Source of the DNA: JAIXWP01 sp044371755
Lineage (GTDB): Bacteria; Bacteroidota; Bacteroidia; Flavobacteriales_D; Sanyastnellaceae
Assembly (NCBI GenBank): GCA_044371755.1
Contig: JBILSZ010000043.1
Location: 1-22,579, forward strand
DNA length: 22,579 nt
Direction of reading: 5' to 3'
In this document: piece by piece, positions 16,801-22,579 of the stretch
How the letters are laid out: every line of letters begins with the position of its first letter
How positions within the stretch are numbered: position 1 is the first letter of the stretch
Program-made: the position numbers and the translations under genes
The notes under the pieces: model-generated
Seen by the model: only the letters and a program-made list of their open reading frames with translations
What the model was told of the DNA's origin: nothing
Database searches by the model: none

Positions 16801-17260
16801 TGGCCTTGCCATCTTTGATATGGAGATCTCCATCGTGATGACTGGTGTTGGTATCGTAGCACTTGCTGGTATCGTCGTTAGAAATGGTATTCTCTTGGTA
16901 GAATTTATGGATATCTTGAGAGCTCAAGGTTATACGCTACATGATGCCATTATTGAGGCTGGTAGAGTTCGTATGACTCCTGTACTTCTTACAGCTACAG
17001 CTACCATTTTGGGTATGATTCCTCTCGCAATTGGTTTCAATATCGACTTCGTGACCATGTTCACAGAGTTGGATCCGAAAATATATTTCGGGGGAGACAA
17101 CGTTGCTTTCTGGGGACCACTCGCTTGGACCATTGTGTTTGGTTTGGCGTTTGCCACCTTCATTACTCTCATCCTCGTACCTGTGATGTATGAGATGTCT
17201 GAACAAACAAAAGCTCGATTGAATCGCGCACTCAAGAGAAATACAGATACACATGAATAA
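13889..17260 (+). CDS. RND family efflux transporter permease (AcrB-like)
   Basis: This 1123 aa protein is a proton-driven inner-membrane exporter. It has TM1 at ~19-35, a large periplasmic porter loop, TM2-TM6 (~330-500), a second periplasmic loop (~620-920) and TM8-TM12. The TM4 motif GLGIVVDDAIVVIEN carries D405 and D406, matching the proton-relay Asp pair of AcrB. In TM10 the AcrB Lys940 position reads Arg998 (GIVVRNGILLVEF). Between TM6 and TM7 lies an extra hydrophobic stretch (~513-550; ITTILLLAFAALFYLTG and FLVTMYLLYLLYRFVL), long enough for two more membrane helices. Substrate is not predictable; drug or hydrophobic compound export is the family role. It is last in the tetR operon and followed by three hairpins. 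Confidence 0.94.
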   Translation: MEKFKEFFVTSWAINNKTTIYLLTIIITLVGIQSYRNLPKEQFPDIVIPTIYVSTGLPSTAPKDMENLVTKPIEKQIKSIAGVKKVTSQSLENYSVIMVEFNTDVEVPIAKQKVKDAVEKAEKDLPNDPLMVQSVMEVEFSEMPILFVNLSGDYDLAKLKKYAEDLQDRIEGLKEITRVDIVGALDREIQINIDMYKAQAANITMGDIENAVKYENMTINGGNVTIDDMQRSISVSGEFDNIQQIENLVINSMTGASVFLKDIAVVKDAFAEQASYGRLDNKNVITLNVIKRGGENLILASDKIYDIIEEMEETEFPENLTIKVTGDQSDGTRVTLHDLINTIIIGFILVTIILMFFMGVTNAIFVGLSVPLSMFIAFMILPGIDFSLNMIVLFAFLLGLGIVVDDAIVVIENTHRIYDNGKVPIKTAAKKAAGEIFLPVLSGTATTLAPFVPLAFWGGIIGKFMFYLPITLIITLTASLLVAYIINPVFAVDFMKPHDHAPNQKKRARSFKITTILLLAFAALFYLTGSFGMGNFLVTMYLLYLLYRFVLEKAIASFQNKLWPRVQNVYGRFLEWALKRPRAIFWSTVVLLVATIMITALRQPKVVFFPQADPNFVYVYATLPVGTKPAATDSVAKIIEGRVYGVLGDSNPLVKSVITNVAVGANEAQDDRASYPNKAKVGVAFVKFAERNGESTAIYLEKIREAVKGIPGVEISVDQEQNGPPVAKPINIEISGENFEELIATSIDLKRYLDSMAVDGVEELKSDLQLNKPEVKIDINRERANREGISTAQIGMALRNAVFGAEVSRFRDDNDDYPIMVRFQENQRNNIEELKNLIITYRDMNMGGMVRQIPLSSVAEVKYTSTYAAIKRKNQKRVITLASNVISDFNPNEVVANIQKEIDNFNRYPETVSITMTGEQEEQAETASFLGFAGLLALALIVLILILQFNSIGRTVIILSEIIFSIIGVLLGLAIFDMEISIVMTGVGIVALAGIVVRNGILLVEFMDILRAQGYTLHDAIIEAGRVRMTPVLLTATATILGMIPLAIGFNIDFVTMFTELDPKIYFGGDNVAFWGPLAWTIVFGLAFATFITLILVPVMYEMSEQTKARLNRALKRNTDTHE

Positions 17261-17267
17261 TCCCGCT

Positions 17268-17292
17268 AGAGCGAAAACGTTTGCTCTTTTTT
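17268..17292 (+). terminator. Terminator hairpin 1 after the RND operon
   Basis: AGAGC (17268-17272) pairs with GCTCT (17283-17287); inner GAAA/TTT pairing can extend the stem. A run of six T (17287-17292) follows. It lies 7 bp after the pump stop. Confidence 0.85.
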
Positions 17293-17301
17293 CATAGTAG
17301 T

Positions 17302-17328
17302 TCCGTTAGTTCTTTTAACGGATGTTTT
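17302..17328 (+). terminator. Terminator-like hairpin 2 after the RND operon
   Basis: TCCGTTA (17302-17308) and TAACGGA (17316-17322) form a 7 bp perfect stem with a 7 nt loop, followed by TGTTTTTG. It is weaker than the hairpins on either side. Confidence 0.5.
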
Positions 17329-17346
17329 TGGTTAAGGTTTAGATGG

Positions 17347-17379
17347 CAACCCCGACTTTCGTCGGGGTTGTTATTTTTT
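17347..17379 (+). terminator. Strong terminator hairpin 3 between convergent operons
   Basis: CAACCCCGAC (17347-17356), loop TTTC and GTCGGGGTTG (17361-17370) form a 10 bp perfect stem, followed by TTATTTTTTA. The T-tract overlaps the stop codon of the convergent TPR gene. On the minus strand the hairpin is not followed by a U-run, so it terminates mainly the plus-strand operon. Confidence 0.88.
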
Positions 17380-18379
17380 ATTTCAACAGATCCTTCGCCC
17401 TCTGGCTATAGAAACTATTAGAATGTGCAATCACATCCAGATACTCCGCTGCCAAGTTTTCTTCACCATTTTTCAAATAACTCATCGCGATATAAAAATC
17501 TTGTTCCTGATCAAAAAGACTATTTTCAAGTGTCACCGACTTTCCTAAATGATACAACGCACTCTCATACTCTCCCAAATGATAATGACTCATTCCCAAA
17601 TAAAAATTTAAGTTCACATCGTTCGGAAATTTTTCGAGCAGTACATCAAGCTTTGCCACCGCACCAATCCAATCAACCGCTGCATAACTTTTTATAGCCT
17701 GATCGACGTTTCTTTTATAATTGACCACATGTGATACAACTTCTGCCTCATTATCCTTTGACTTCTTATTCTCATACTCTGCTGGTAGTCCTCCAAGAAG
17801 AGGTACATCAATATTTTTGGGGATATTATAATCATGATCACTCAACATGTAGCCTTCTACAAAACGAATTCTAAAACCTAAATCCATATAAAACTTGGTG
17901 CGAAAAACCTCTGCTTGTTTCTCCTGAAAAAGATGTGTCTTGGATGTATCAGGCTCATATTGAAACGACATTTCTTTTGCCGCAACTTCCATCGATATCA
18001 ATGGTGCAATTTGCGTTTGTTTTCTTGTCTCCTTATTACTCATTCTTGAATGCCCACATTCTGAATGACATGCCTTTAATGCTGGCACATAAGAAAACGT
18101 TCTCTCCGGGTTTGAGGCTTGCACAGCGCTTTCTAAAGGCACTGATTTATTCAACTGATAAAATAAAACAATACAAGCCGCGACGGTCATCGATCCTGCA
18201 AAAAATCTCTTTAACCAAATAGAAAATAAAACGCGATAACCTTCTATAGCGTCTGCTACCAACTCATAATCACCCGACAAAACCTCAATTTCCTTTCTTC
18301 GTGATTTTCGCAACAGACGAGCTGTATACAAACGCATCTCTGTATTGGTGGGGAATGATATGGTGTCGCTAATTTTCAT
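17378..18379 (-). CDS. Single-pass membrane protein with periplasmic TPRs; candidate anti-sigma factor
   Basis: This 333 aa protein has a basic N-terminal cytoplasmic part (1-56) with a DYELVADAIEGYRVL motif. That resembles the D-x-x-x-x-D-A-x-E-G-[FY] motif I recall from N-terminal segments of membrane proteins paired with sigma factors in Bacteroidota. One membrane helix follows (~58-77; FFAGSMTVAACIVLFYQL), then a linker of low conservation and C-terminal TPR repeats (~225-330; AVAKLDVLLEKFPND, LGEYESALYHLGKSV). The start codon overlaps the sigma-factor stop (ATGA, 18376-18379), giving translational coupling. That arrangement suits a membrane anti-sigma or sensor that holds the sigma factor and reads a periplasmic protein signal by its TPRs. 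I see no FecR domain and no zinc-finger motif, so the role is inference. Confidence 0.75.
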   Translation of the reverse strand: MKISDTISFPTNTEMRLYTARLLRKSRRKEIEVLSGDYELVADAIEGYRVLFSIWLKRFFAGSMTVAACIVLFYQLNKSVPLESAVQASNPERTFSYVPALKACHSECGHSRMSNKETRKQTQIAPLISMEVAAKEMSFQYEPDTSKTHLFQEKQAEVFRTKFYMDLGFRIRFVEGYMLSDHDYNIPKNIDVPLLGGLPAEYENKKSKDNEAEVVSHVVNYKRNVDQAIKSYAAVDWIGAVAKLDVLLEKFPNDVNLNFYLGMSHYHLGEYESALYHLGKSVTLENSLFDQEQDFYIAMSYLKNGEENLAAEYLDVIAHSNSFYSQRAKDLLK

Positions 18380-18906
18380 TTTTTGGATAATAAATTTTTC
18401 ATATTACGCTTACCATTTTGAATATGCGACTTCACCTCGTCTTGAGAGTATCCGCTAATGACTCCCACTTCCTTATACGTTTTATCCTCTAGATAAAACA
18501 GCCTCAAACACAACTGCTGCGCCCTATTCAACAATGTTAGTTTTTTCTCCATTTCTTGAAGCTCTTCCTCTTGGTCGGTGGTTTCGGAGTCATTAAATGG
18601 AATATCATTACTCAGCGCAACTTTCTTTTTTTGCTGACGAAGGCTCATCAAAGAGGTGTTGCGAACCACTACTCCTATCCATGCCGCAAATTTTTCGATT
18701 GAATAATCTGAGGGCAACTCCACAATTTTTTGCATTACTTGCTGCTCGATATCTTTTGCCGCTTCTCTGTCTTTTACATACTTCATCGCTGCGGCCTTTA
18801 TCAAATGACTATAGCGCTTCCACAACTCATTCAGACACGCGTCGCTCTTTTCGGTCTTATACCGAACGAACAACTCCTCGTCTGATATGTGTTGTAGTCG
18901 CGCCAT
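18376..18906 (-). CDS. ECF-type sigma-70 family RNA polymerase sigma factor
   Basis: This 176 aa protein has the size and two-domain layout of extracytoplasmic-function sigma factors. Region 2 is at ~12-90 (ELFVRYKTEK, ELWKRYSHLIKAAAMKYV, AKDIEQQVMQKI, and FAAWIGVVVRNTSL for the region 2.4/-10 contact). Region 4 is at ~122-172 (LNRAQQLCLRLFYLEDKTYK, then EVGVISGYSQDEVKSHIQNG, the helix-turn-helix for -35/-33 recognition). Regions 1 and 3 are absent, as expected. It lies 23 bp downstream of the plug-domain protein and overlaps the TPR membrane protein by 4 bp, so the three genes are one transcript. Control by the coupled membrane protein is likely. The regulon is unknown and may include its own operon. 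Confidence 0.92.
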   Translation of the reverse strand: MARLQHISDEELFVRYKTEKSDACLNELWKRYSHLIKAAAMKYVKDREAAKDIEQQVMQKIVELPSDYSIEKFAAWIGVVVRNTSLMSLRQQKKKVALSNDIPFNDSETTDQEEELQEMEKKLTLLNRAQQLCLRLFYLEDKTYKEVGVISGYSQDEVKSHIQNGKRNMKNLLSKK

Positions 18907-18929
18907 AGCAATTGACTTATCTGCTTGAA

Positions 18930-19682
18930 TTAATCTTCAAGTACGATGGTTTTTTTCATCCTTGATAATTTTTCATAGTAATCTTCGAGGTAACTTTTCG
19001 TCTCTATCACGATTACTCCGCCTGTAGTATCGCCATATTTTGCAGGTAGCCCTCCTGTATATATCGACATACTGCTGATTCCGCTCGACGGGACATTCGG
19101 CACATTTTCGCGAATTTTTACCCCGTCTATCAAGTAAATGACCGAGCCCGATCGACTACCCCTGAAATACAACTCTTCGCCATCTGCACTTGCTTTCACA
19201 TCTGAGCTGAGTGAAACTATCATCTTTTTTAGATCTCCTCCATTCGACGATGACATTTGATTCAATTCCTTCGAGCGTATAGTTACCACATTACCGCCGT
19301 CTTTATCTATCAAGGGAATTACATATTCTATGATGGTAATTGTTTCTGTGCTATCACTTAAAAATTCCAACATTGTTTTTGGGAGCGTTGTAATCTTATC
19401 GGGGTTTACCTCAACCCCTTCGTAAACTTTAGATTGCATTCCCACCATTCGCATTTCTACGGTATAGGTGCCTGGAACCAGAGGTTTTACACGAAATCGC
19501 CCCGCGCTATCGCTCGCTGCCCCGTTTACAGTCATCCCATTATCCACTTTCACCACGACTCCTTCTAGCGGAACCCCTTCGCTATCAAAGACTCGTCCGT
19601 GGATTTCTCCATTCGAATTTTGAGAAAATCCAGTGATTACAAATAAAAATTGGAGTGCAAAGATTAAAGCTGTTCTTTTCAT
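18930..19682 (-). CDS. Secreted carboxypeptidase-regulatory-like plus TonB-receptor plug protein without beta-barrel
   Basis: This is a 250 aa protein. I place the start at ATG 19682, where the signal peptide MKRTALIFALQFLFVITGFSQ begins; an in-frame extension to 19751 adds a basic stretch ahead of it and is rejected. Residues ~27-110 are a carboxypeptidase-regulatory-like domain (GEIHGRVFDSEGVPLEGVVV, SAGRFRVKPLVPGTYTVEM), as at the N-terminus of SusC-type receptors. Residues ~150-235 are a TonB receptor plug (YFRGSRSGSVIYLIDGVKI, then MSIYTGGLPAKYGDTTGGVI). Only about 20 residues follow, so the 22-strand barrel is absent; the next gene begins 23 bp later, leaving no room for a barrel remnant. 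It is probably periplasmic or outer-membrane associated. As the first gene of the sigma-factor operon, a sensing role is inferred. Confidence 0.85.
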   Translation of the reverse strand: MKRTALIFALQFLFVITGFSQNSNGEIHGRVFDSEGVPLEGVVVKVDNGMTVNGAASDSAGRFRVKPLVPGTYTVEMRMVGMQSKVYEGVEVNPDKITTLPKTMLEFLSDSTETITIIEYVIPLIDKDGGNVVTIRSKELNQMSSSNGGDLKKMIVSLSSDVKASADGEELYFRGSRSGSVIYLIDGVKIRENVPNVPSSGISSMSIYTGGLPAKYGDTTGGVIVIETKSYLEDYYEKLSRMKKTIVLED

Positions 19683-19765
19683 AATTATTGATTTCTTAAA
19701 AGATGCCCTTACACTCCTTTTTCCACAACTTAACACATCTTTTTTTTTCAAGTCTGATTAATCAC

Positions 19766-19773
19766 TAATTTTG
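19766..19773 (+). promoter_or_regulatory. -7 box TAATTTTG of the purF promoter
   Basis: TAATTTTG matches TAnnTTTG and is followed by CGCCCTCTT and the ATG at 19783. The -33 box is unclear (T-rich at ~19741-19748). The leader is very short. The box rules out the in-frame TTG at 19771 as start. Confidence 0.7.
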
Positions 19774-19782
19774 CGCCCTCTT

Positions 19783-21684
19783 ATGAGCGATGCTATAAAG
19801 CACGAGTGCGGAATTGCACTCCTTCGATTGAAGAAGCCTCTTCAATTCTATTCCGAGAAATACGGAACTCCTTTTTACGGCCTCAACAAAATGTATCTCC
19901 TCATGGAAAAGGAGCACAACAGAGGCCAAGACGGCGCTGGACTCGCCAATATTAAGTTGGATCCCACTCCCGGCAAAAAGTACATCAGCAGAATCCGTTC
20001 AAATGATCAGCAACCCATCAAAGATGTGTTTGCAAAAGTCATGGGTAGATTTGCCGAGTTGGAAAAACACAACCCAGAGGCCCTCAAAGATCCTCAGTTC
20101 CTTAAAGACAATTATGCCTTCACAGGAGAGCTCTTCTTAGGGCACTTGAGATATGGAACCTTTGGCGGTAATTCAATCGAAAATTGCCATCCATTTTTGC
20201 GTCAAAACAACTGGATGACGCGCAATCTAGTCGTGGCTGGTAATTTTAACCTCACCAATGTAGATGAGCTATTTGGTCTCCTAGTGGAGCTCGGTCAACA
20301 CCCCAAAGAAAAAACAGACACCGTTACGGTGATGGAAAAAATTGGACATTTCCTTGATGAGGAAAATCAAGTCCTTTTTGATCAATATAAAGCTCTCGGA
20401 TATTCAAATCAACAGATCACAGAGTTGATAGGCCAACACCTCGACGTGCAGCGTGTGCTCACCAGAGCCTCCCGTGAATTCGACGGCGGTTACGCAATGT
20501 GCGGCCTCATTGGCCACGGCGATGCTTTCGTACTTCGCGACCCCAACGGCATCCGCCCCGTGTACTGGTACGAAAACGACGAAATAGCCGTCGTAGCCTC
20601 CGAAAGACCTCCAATTCAAACCGCTTTCAATATTCCGGCAGATAGCATTCAAGAACTAGAACCAGGGCACGCTTACATCATTAAAAAAGATGGTAGGTCT
20701 TCCATCAAAAAAGTTCGAGAACCTCAAACCAAACTTAGTTGCTCATTCGAAAGAATTTACTTCTCTCGTGGCAACGATAAAGACATTTATAGCGAAAGAC
20801 AAAACCTTGGTAAAAACGTCGTTCCGCTAGTACTCAAATCTGTCAACTACGACCTTGAAAATACCGTCTTCTCATTCATTCCAAATACCGCTGAAACGGC
20901 ATTCTATGGAATGATCAAAGCCCTTGAAGACTTTCTCAACGGCCGCAAAATCGAACAGCTCGCCTCCATCGGCGCAGATTGGTCTAAAGAAAAGGTCGAA
21001 GCCATTATTCGCCAGCGTGCGCGCATCGAAAAAATAGCAATCAAAGACGCCAAACTCCGCACTTTCATCACACAAGATAGTGCACGAGATGAAATGGTCG
21101 CTCACGTCTACGATGTCACTCATGGCGCCGTTAGACGCGGTGTAGACAACCTAGCTGTTATCGACGACTCTATCGTGAGAGGAACAACTCTCAAAAAATC
21201 AATCATTAAAATGTTGGATCGTCTTGGTCCTAAAAAAATACTCATTGTCTCTTCTGCCCCTCAAATCAGATATCCCGACTGCTATGGTATTGATATGGCC
21301 CGACTCGGCGATTTCATAGCCTTCCAAGCTGCCGTGGCATTGCTGAAAGAACAAGGAAAGGAAAGTATCATTGATGTCGTTTACCGCAAGTGCAAAGACC
21401 AACAAAACGCGCCCAAGGAAACGGTAAAAAATTATGTGAAAGAAATTTACGAGCCATTCTCCTACGAACAAATCTCTGCAAAAATCGCAGAGCTCGTTAC
21501 TCCTTCCGAAATATCAGCGAAAGTAGAAGTCATCTTCCAGACCGTTGAAGGCCTTCACGACGCTTGTCCCAATCACAAGGGCGACTGGTATTTCACCGGC
21601 AACTACCCAACGCCAGGTGGAAATATGGTTGTAAATAAAGCGTTCATCAATTACGTCGAAGGCCGCAACGAAAGAGCTTACTAA
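19783..21684 (+). CDS. purF: Amidophosphoribosyltransferase (PurF-like), long Bacteroidota form
   Basis: The enzyme makes 5-phosphoribosylamine from PRPP and glutamine, the first committed step of purine synthesis. This 633 aa protein has an N-terminal class II glutamine amidotransferase domain: MSDAIKHECGIALLR, where Cys9 would become the N-terminal nucleophile after removal of a short propeptide, then NRGQDGAG and LGHLRYGTFGG. The phosphoribosyltransferase domain carries the PRPP loop VIDDSIVRGTTLKKS (D461, D462) and the flanking SSAPQIRYPDCYGID. It is longer than the ~470-510 aa enzymes of E. coli and Bacillus because of inserts in the middle and at the C-terminus; this matches the Bacteroidota form as I recall it. 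It is transcribed alone, divergent from the sigma-factor operon. Confidence 0.9.
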   Translation: MSDAIKHECGIALLRLKKPLQFYSEKYGTPFYGLNKMYLLMEKEHNRGQDGAGLANIKLDPTPGKKYISRIRSNDQQPIKDVFAKVMGRFAELEKHNPEALKDPQFLKDNYAFTGELFLGHLRYGTFGGNSIENCHPFLRQNNWMTRNLVVAGNFNLTNVDELFGLLVELGQHPKEKTDTVTVMEKIGHFLDEENQVLFDQYKALGYSNQQITELIGQHLDVQRVLTRASREFDGGYAMCGLIGHGDAFVLRDPNGIRPVYWYENDEIAVVASERPPIQTAFNIPADSIQELEPGHAYIIKKDGRSSIKKVREPQTKLSCSFERIYFSRGNDKDIYSERQNLGKNVVPLVLKSVNYDLENTVFSFIPNTAETAFYGMIKALEDFLNGRKIEQLASIGADWSKEKVEAIIRQRARIEKIAIKDAKLRTFITQDSARDEMVAHVYDVTHGAVRRGVDNLAVIDDSIVRGTTLKKSIIKMLDRLGPKKILIVSSAPQIRYPDCYGIDMARLGDFIAFQAAVALLKEQGKESIIDVVYRKCKDQQNAPKETVKNYVKEIYEPFSYEQISAKIAELVTPSEISAKVEVIFQTVEGLHDACPNHKGDWYFTGNYPTPGGNMVVNKAFINYVEGRNERAY

Positions 21685-21712
21685 TATTTTTTTTATAATA
21701 AAAAACAAAAAA

Positions 21713-21736
21713 GGCCGCGTCTCCGCGGCCCTTTTT
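21713..21736. terminator. Bidirectional terminator between purF and the T9SS protein gene
   Basis: GGCCGCG (21713-21719), loop TCTC and CGCGGCC (21724-21730) form a 7 bp GC-only stem. A C and five T follow, and an A-run precedes it, so it can stop transcription from both convergent genes. Confidence 0.9.
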
Positions 21737-21813
21737 ATATTCTAATTCTGAATTCACAATTCAAAAATTTAAAGTTCCAAACTCCAATTTCCAAATTCTA
21801 AATCCCAAACTCT
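21737..21813. repeat. Degenerate period-7 array, consensus about AAATTCC
   Basis: Eleven consecutive heptads can be read in one phase without gaps, among them AATTCTG, AATTCAC, AATTCAA, AAATTTA, AAGTTCC, AAACTCC, AATTTCC, AAATTCT, AAATCCC and AAACTCT. The array fills the space between the terminator hairpin and the stop codon of the convergent gene. Confidence 0.6.
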
Positions 21814-21817
21814 TATT

Positions 21818-22579
21818 CTACTTCTGAACCACTACTTGATGATGTTCTACGCCTGTGCTGGTAAGTACTTCAATCATATAAGTACCTGCAGCAAGTCCAC
21901 TCAAGTCAATGGTTTGAGTAGCTCCTTTCGCTATTTCATACTGTGATGAAATGACTACTTGACCCGTCGAAGCCAACACCCGAACGTTCATTCGGTCGCT
22001 CACTCCTCCATTCATCAAATTGAGCAAGCCATTAGTTGGGTTAGGATATACACGAATCATTCCTGTAGTTGACTCTCCAATGCCATCAATATCTTCTGGA
22101 CAGTTGTAACTCATCAACGGAGACACCACTATGCAAGCATTAGCCTGTGACGATACAGCCGTAATAATCACGTCTTCATCATTCGGGAATGGGCCCACTT
22201 CAATGCTACCCAAGAAGTTTACTAAATACTGCTCTTGATTATAAGTATTGGTTACAATGTAAGGTGCTGAATTGCCTAAGCCGCTTACAGTCATTGTAAC
22301 ATAGAAGTTCTCTTCATCGCCATCTACACAATGTTCTTCAAACGCAATAGATGGAAGTACACAATCTTCAATACATGACCCATCATCTTCTGTAGCTACT
22401 GGGTTGTAGTTGATAGCTGTTGGATCTGTACAACCAGGAATCTCTTCGAAGATACATGTGCCGTTGTCAATAGTAGCCGCAGGATTGTAGTTAGATGCCA
22501 TTGGATCTGTACAACCCGCGCAGGTCAAGTATTCACAGCTACCGTTGTCAAATTGTGCTGTTTCATTATAATTACATGC
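21818..22579 (-). CDS. C-terminal part of a T9SS-secreted Cys-rich repeat protein (5' end beyond window)
   Basis: The frame stays open to the right edge, so the apparent TTG start at 22528 is not the true N-terminus; 253 codons are visible. It begins with at least three copies of a ~25-27 residue repeat: a partial ACNYNETAQFDNGSC, then GCTDPMASNYNPAATIDNG and GCTDPTAINYNPVATEDDG, each closed by a Cys. Each copy has paired Cys and Asp/Asn-rich loops that could bind calcium; this is inference. A beta-sandwich-like segment follows (~85-165). The last ~80 residues are a T9SS type A sorting domain with RVYPNPTNGLLNLMNGG, VRVLASTGQVV and LAAGTYMIEV, ending HHQVVVQK. It is a large cell-surface or secreted protein, perhaps adhesive. 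It converges on purF. Confidence 0.85.
   Translation of the reverse strand, partial: ACNYNETAQFDNGSCEYLTCAGCTDPMASNYNPAATIDNGTCIFEEIPGCTDPTAINYNPVATEDDGSCIEDCVLPSIAFEEHCVDGDEENFYVTMTVSGLGNSAPYIVTNTYNQEQYLVNFLGSIEVGPFPNDEDVIITAVSSQANACIVVSPLMSYNCPEDIDGIGESTTGMIRVYPNPTNGLLNLMNGGVSDRMNVRVLASTGQVVISSQYEIAKGATQTIDLSGLAAGTYMIEVLTSTGVEHHQVVVQK

Noticed and set aside
18907..18929. Possible frameshift remnant of a TonB beta-barrel after the plug domain
   Set aside because: Only 23 bp separate the plug stop from the sigma-factor start, and the next genes are intact and unrelated to a barrel, so the protein appears to end naturally.
19683..19751. N-terminal extension of the plug-domain protein
   Set aside because: It would put 23 mostly polar and basic residues before a complete signal peptide; the later ATG gives a normal signal.
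19771..19782. TTG start for purF
   Set aside because: The TTG lies in the -7 box, and family proteins begin MSDAxKHECGI.
22447..22579. CRISPR-like repetition at the right edge
   Set aside because: The repeats are in frame and encode CTDPxAxNYNP protein modules with 81 bp spacing and no unique spacers.

Overview
The window looks like a chromosomal segment from a Bacteroidota bacterium, most likely Flavobacteriia-like. The evidence is two proteins with type IX secretion (T9SS) C-terminal sorting domains, start-proximal promoters of the Bacteroidota form TAnnTTTG, short family-specific genes (DUF4292, DUF5522), a long (~630 aa) amidophosphoribosyltransferase, and very little Shine-Dalgarno signal. 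I see no insertion sequence, integrase, CRISPR array, rRNA or tRNA. No gene-free stretch exceeds 300 bp.

Region 1 (1-4867, +) is a tight four-gene envelope operon: the 3' part of a sugar-phosphate nucleotidyltransferase, a TPR lipoprotein, a DUF4292 lipoprotein (probably LolB-like) and an EnvC-like murein hydrolase activator whose M23 domain has lost most of its zinc ligands. It converges on, and overlaps by 14 bp, a PLP-dependent ACC deaminase/D-cysteine desulfhydrase-like gene (5753-4854, -). Region 2 (5823-8072, +) holds a small Cys-rich DUF5522 protein and a long-form urocanate hydratase (hutU), closed by a strong terminator at 8106-8130.

Region 3 (8195-17370, +) has two adjacent transcription units. 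The first encodes a secreted or outer-membrane beta-rich protein and a T9SS-exported CotH-kinase-like protein. The second encodes a TetR regulator, a TolC-like channel, a lipoprotein membrane-fusion protein and an RND pump, followed by three stacked hairpins. The main discovery is that both units have nearly the same 28-29 bp inverted repeat (arms GGAAACG/CGTTTCC, about 25 of 28 positions alike) at the same place relative to their -7 boxes, with the proximal arm over the -33 region. This predicts that the TetR protein controls both its own pump operon and the CotH operon.

Region 4 (19682-17378, -) is a three-gene cassette: a secreted protein with a carboxypeptidase-regulatory-like domain plus a TonB-receptor plug but no beta-barrel, an ECF sigma factor, and a single-pass membrane TPR protein translationally coupled to it. 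This looks like a reduced cell-surface signalling system without a transporter barrel. Region 5 has purF-like (19783-21684, +), a bidirectional terminator, an unusual period-7 A/T-rich array (21737-21813), and the 3' end of a large T9SS-secreted protein with Cys-rich CTDPxAxNYNP repeats running off the right edge (-).
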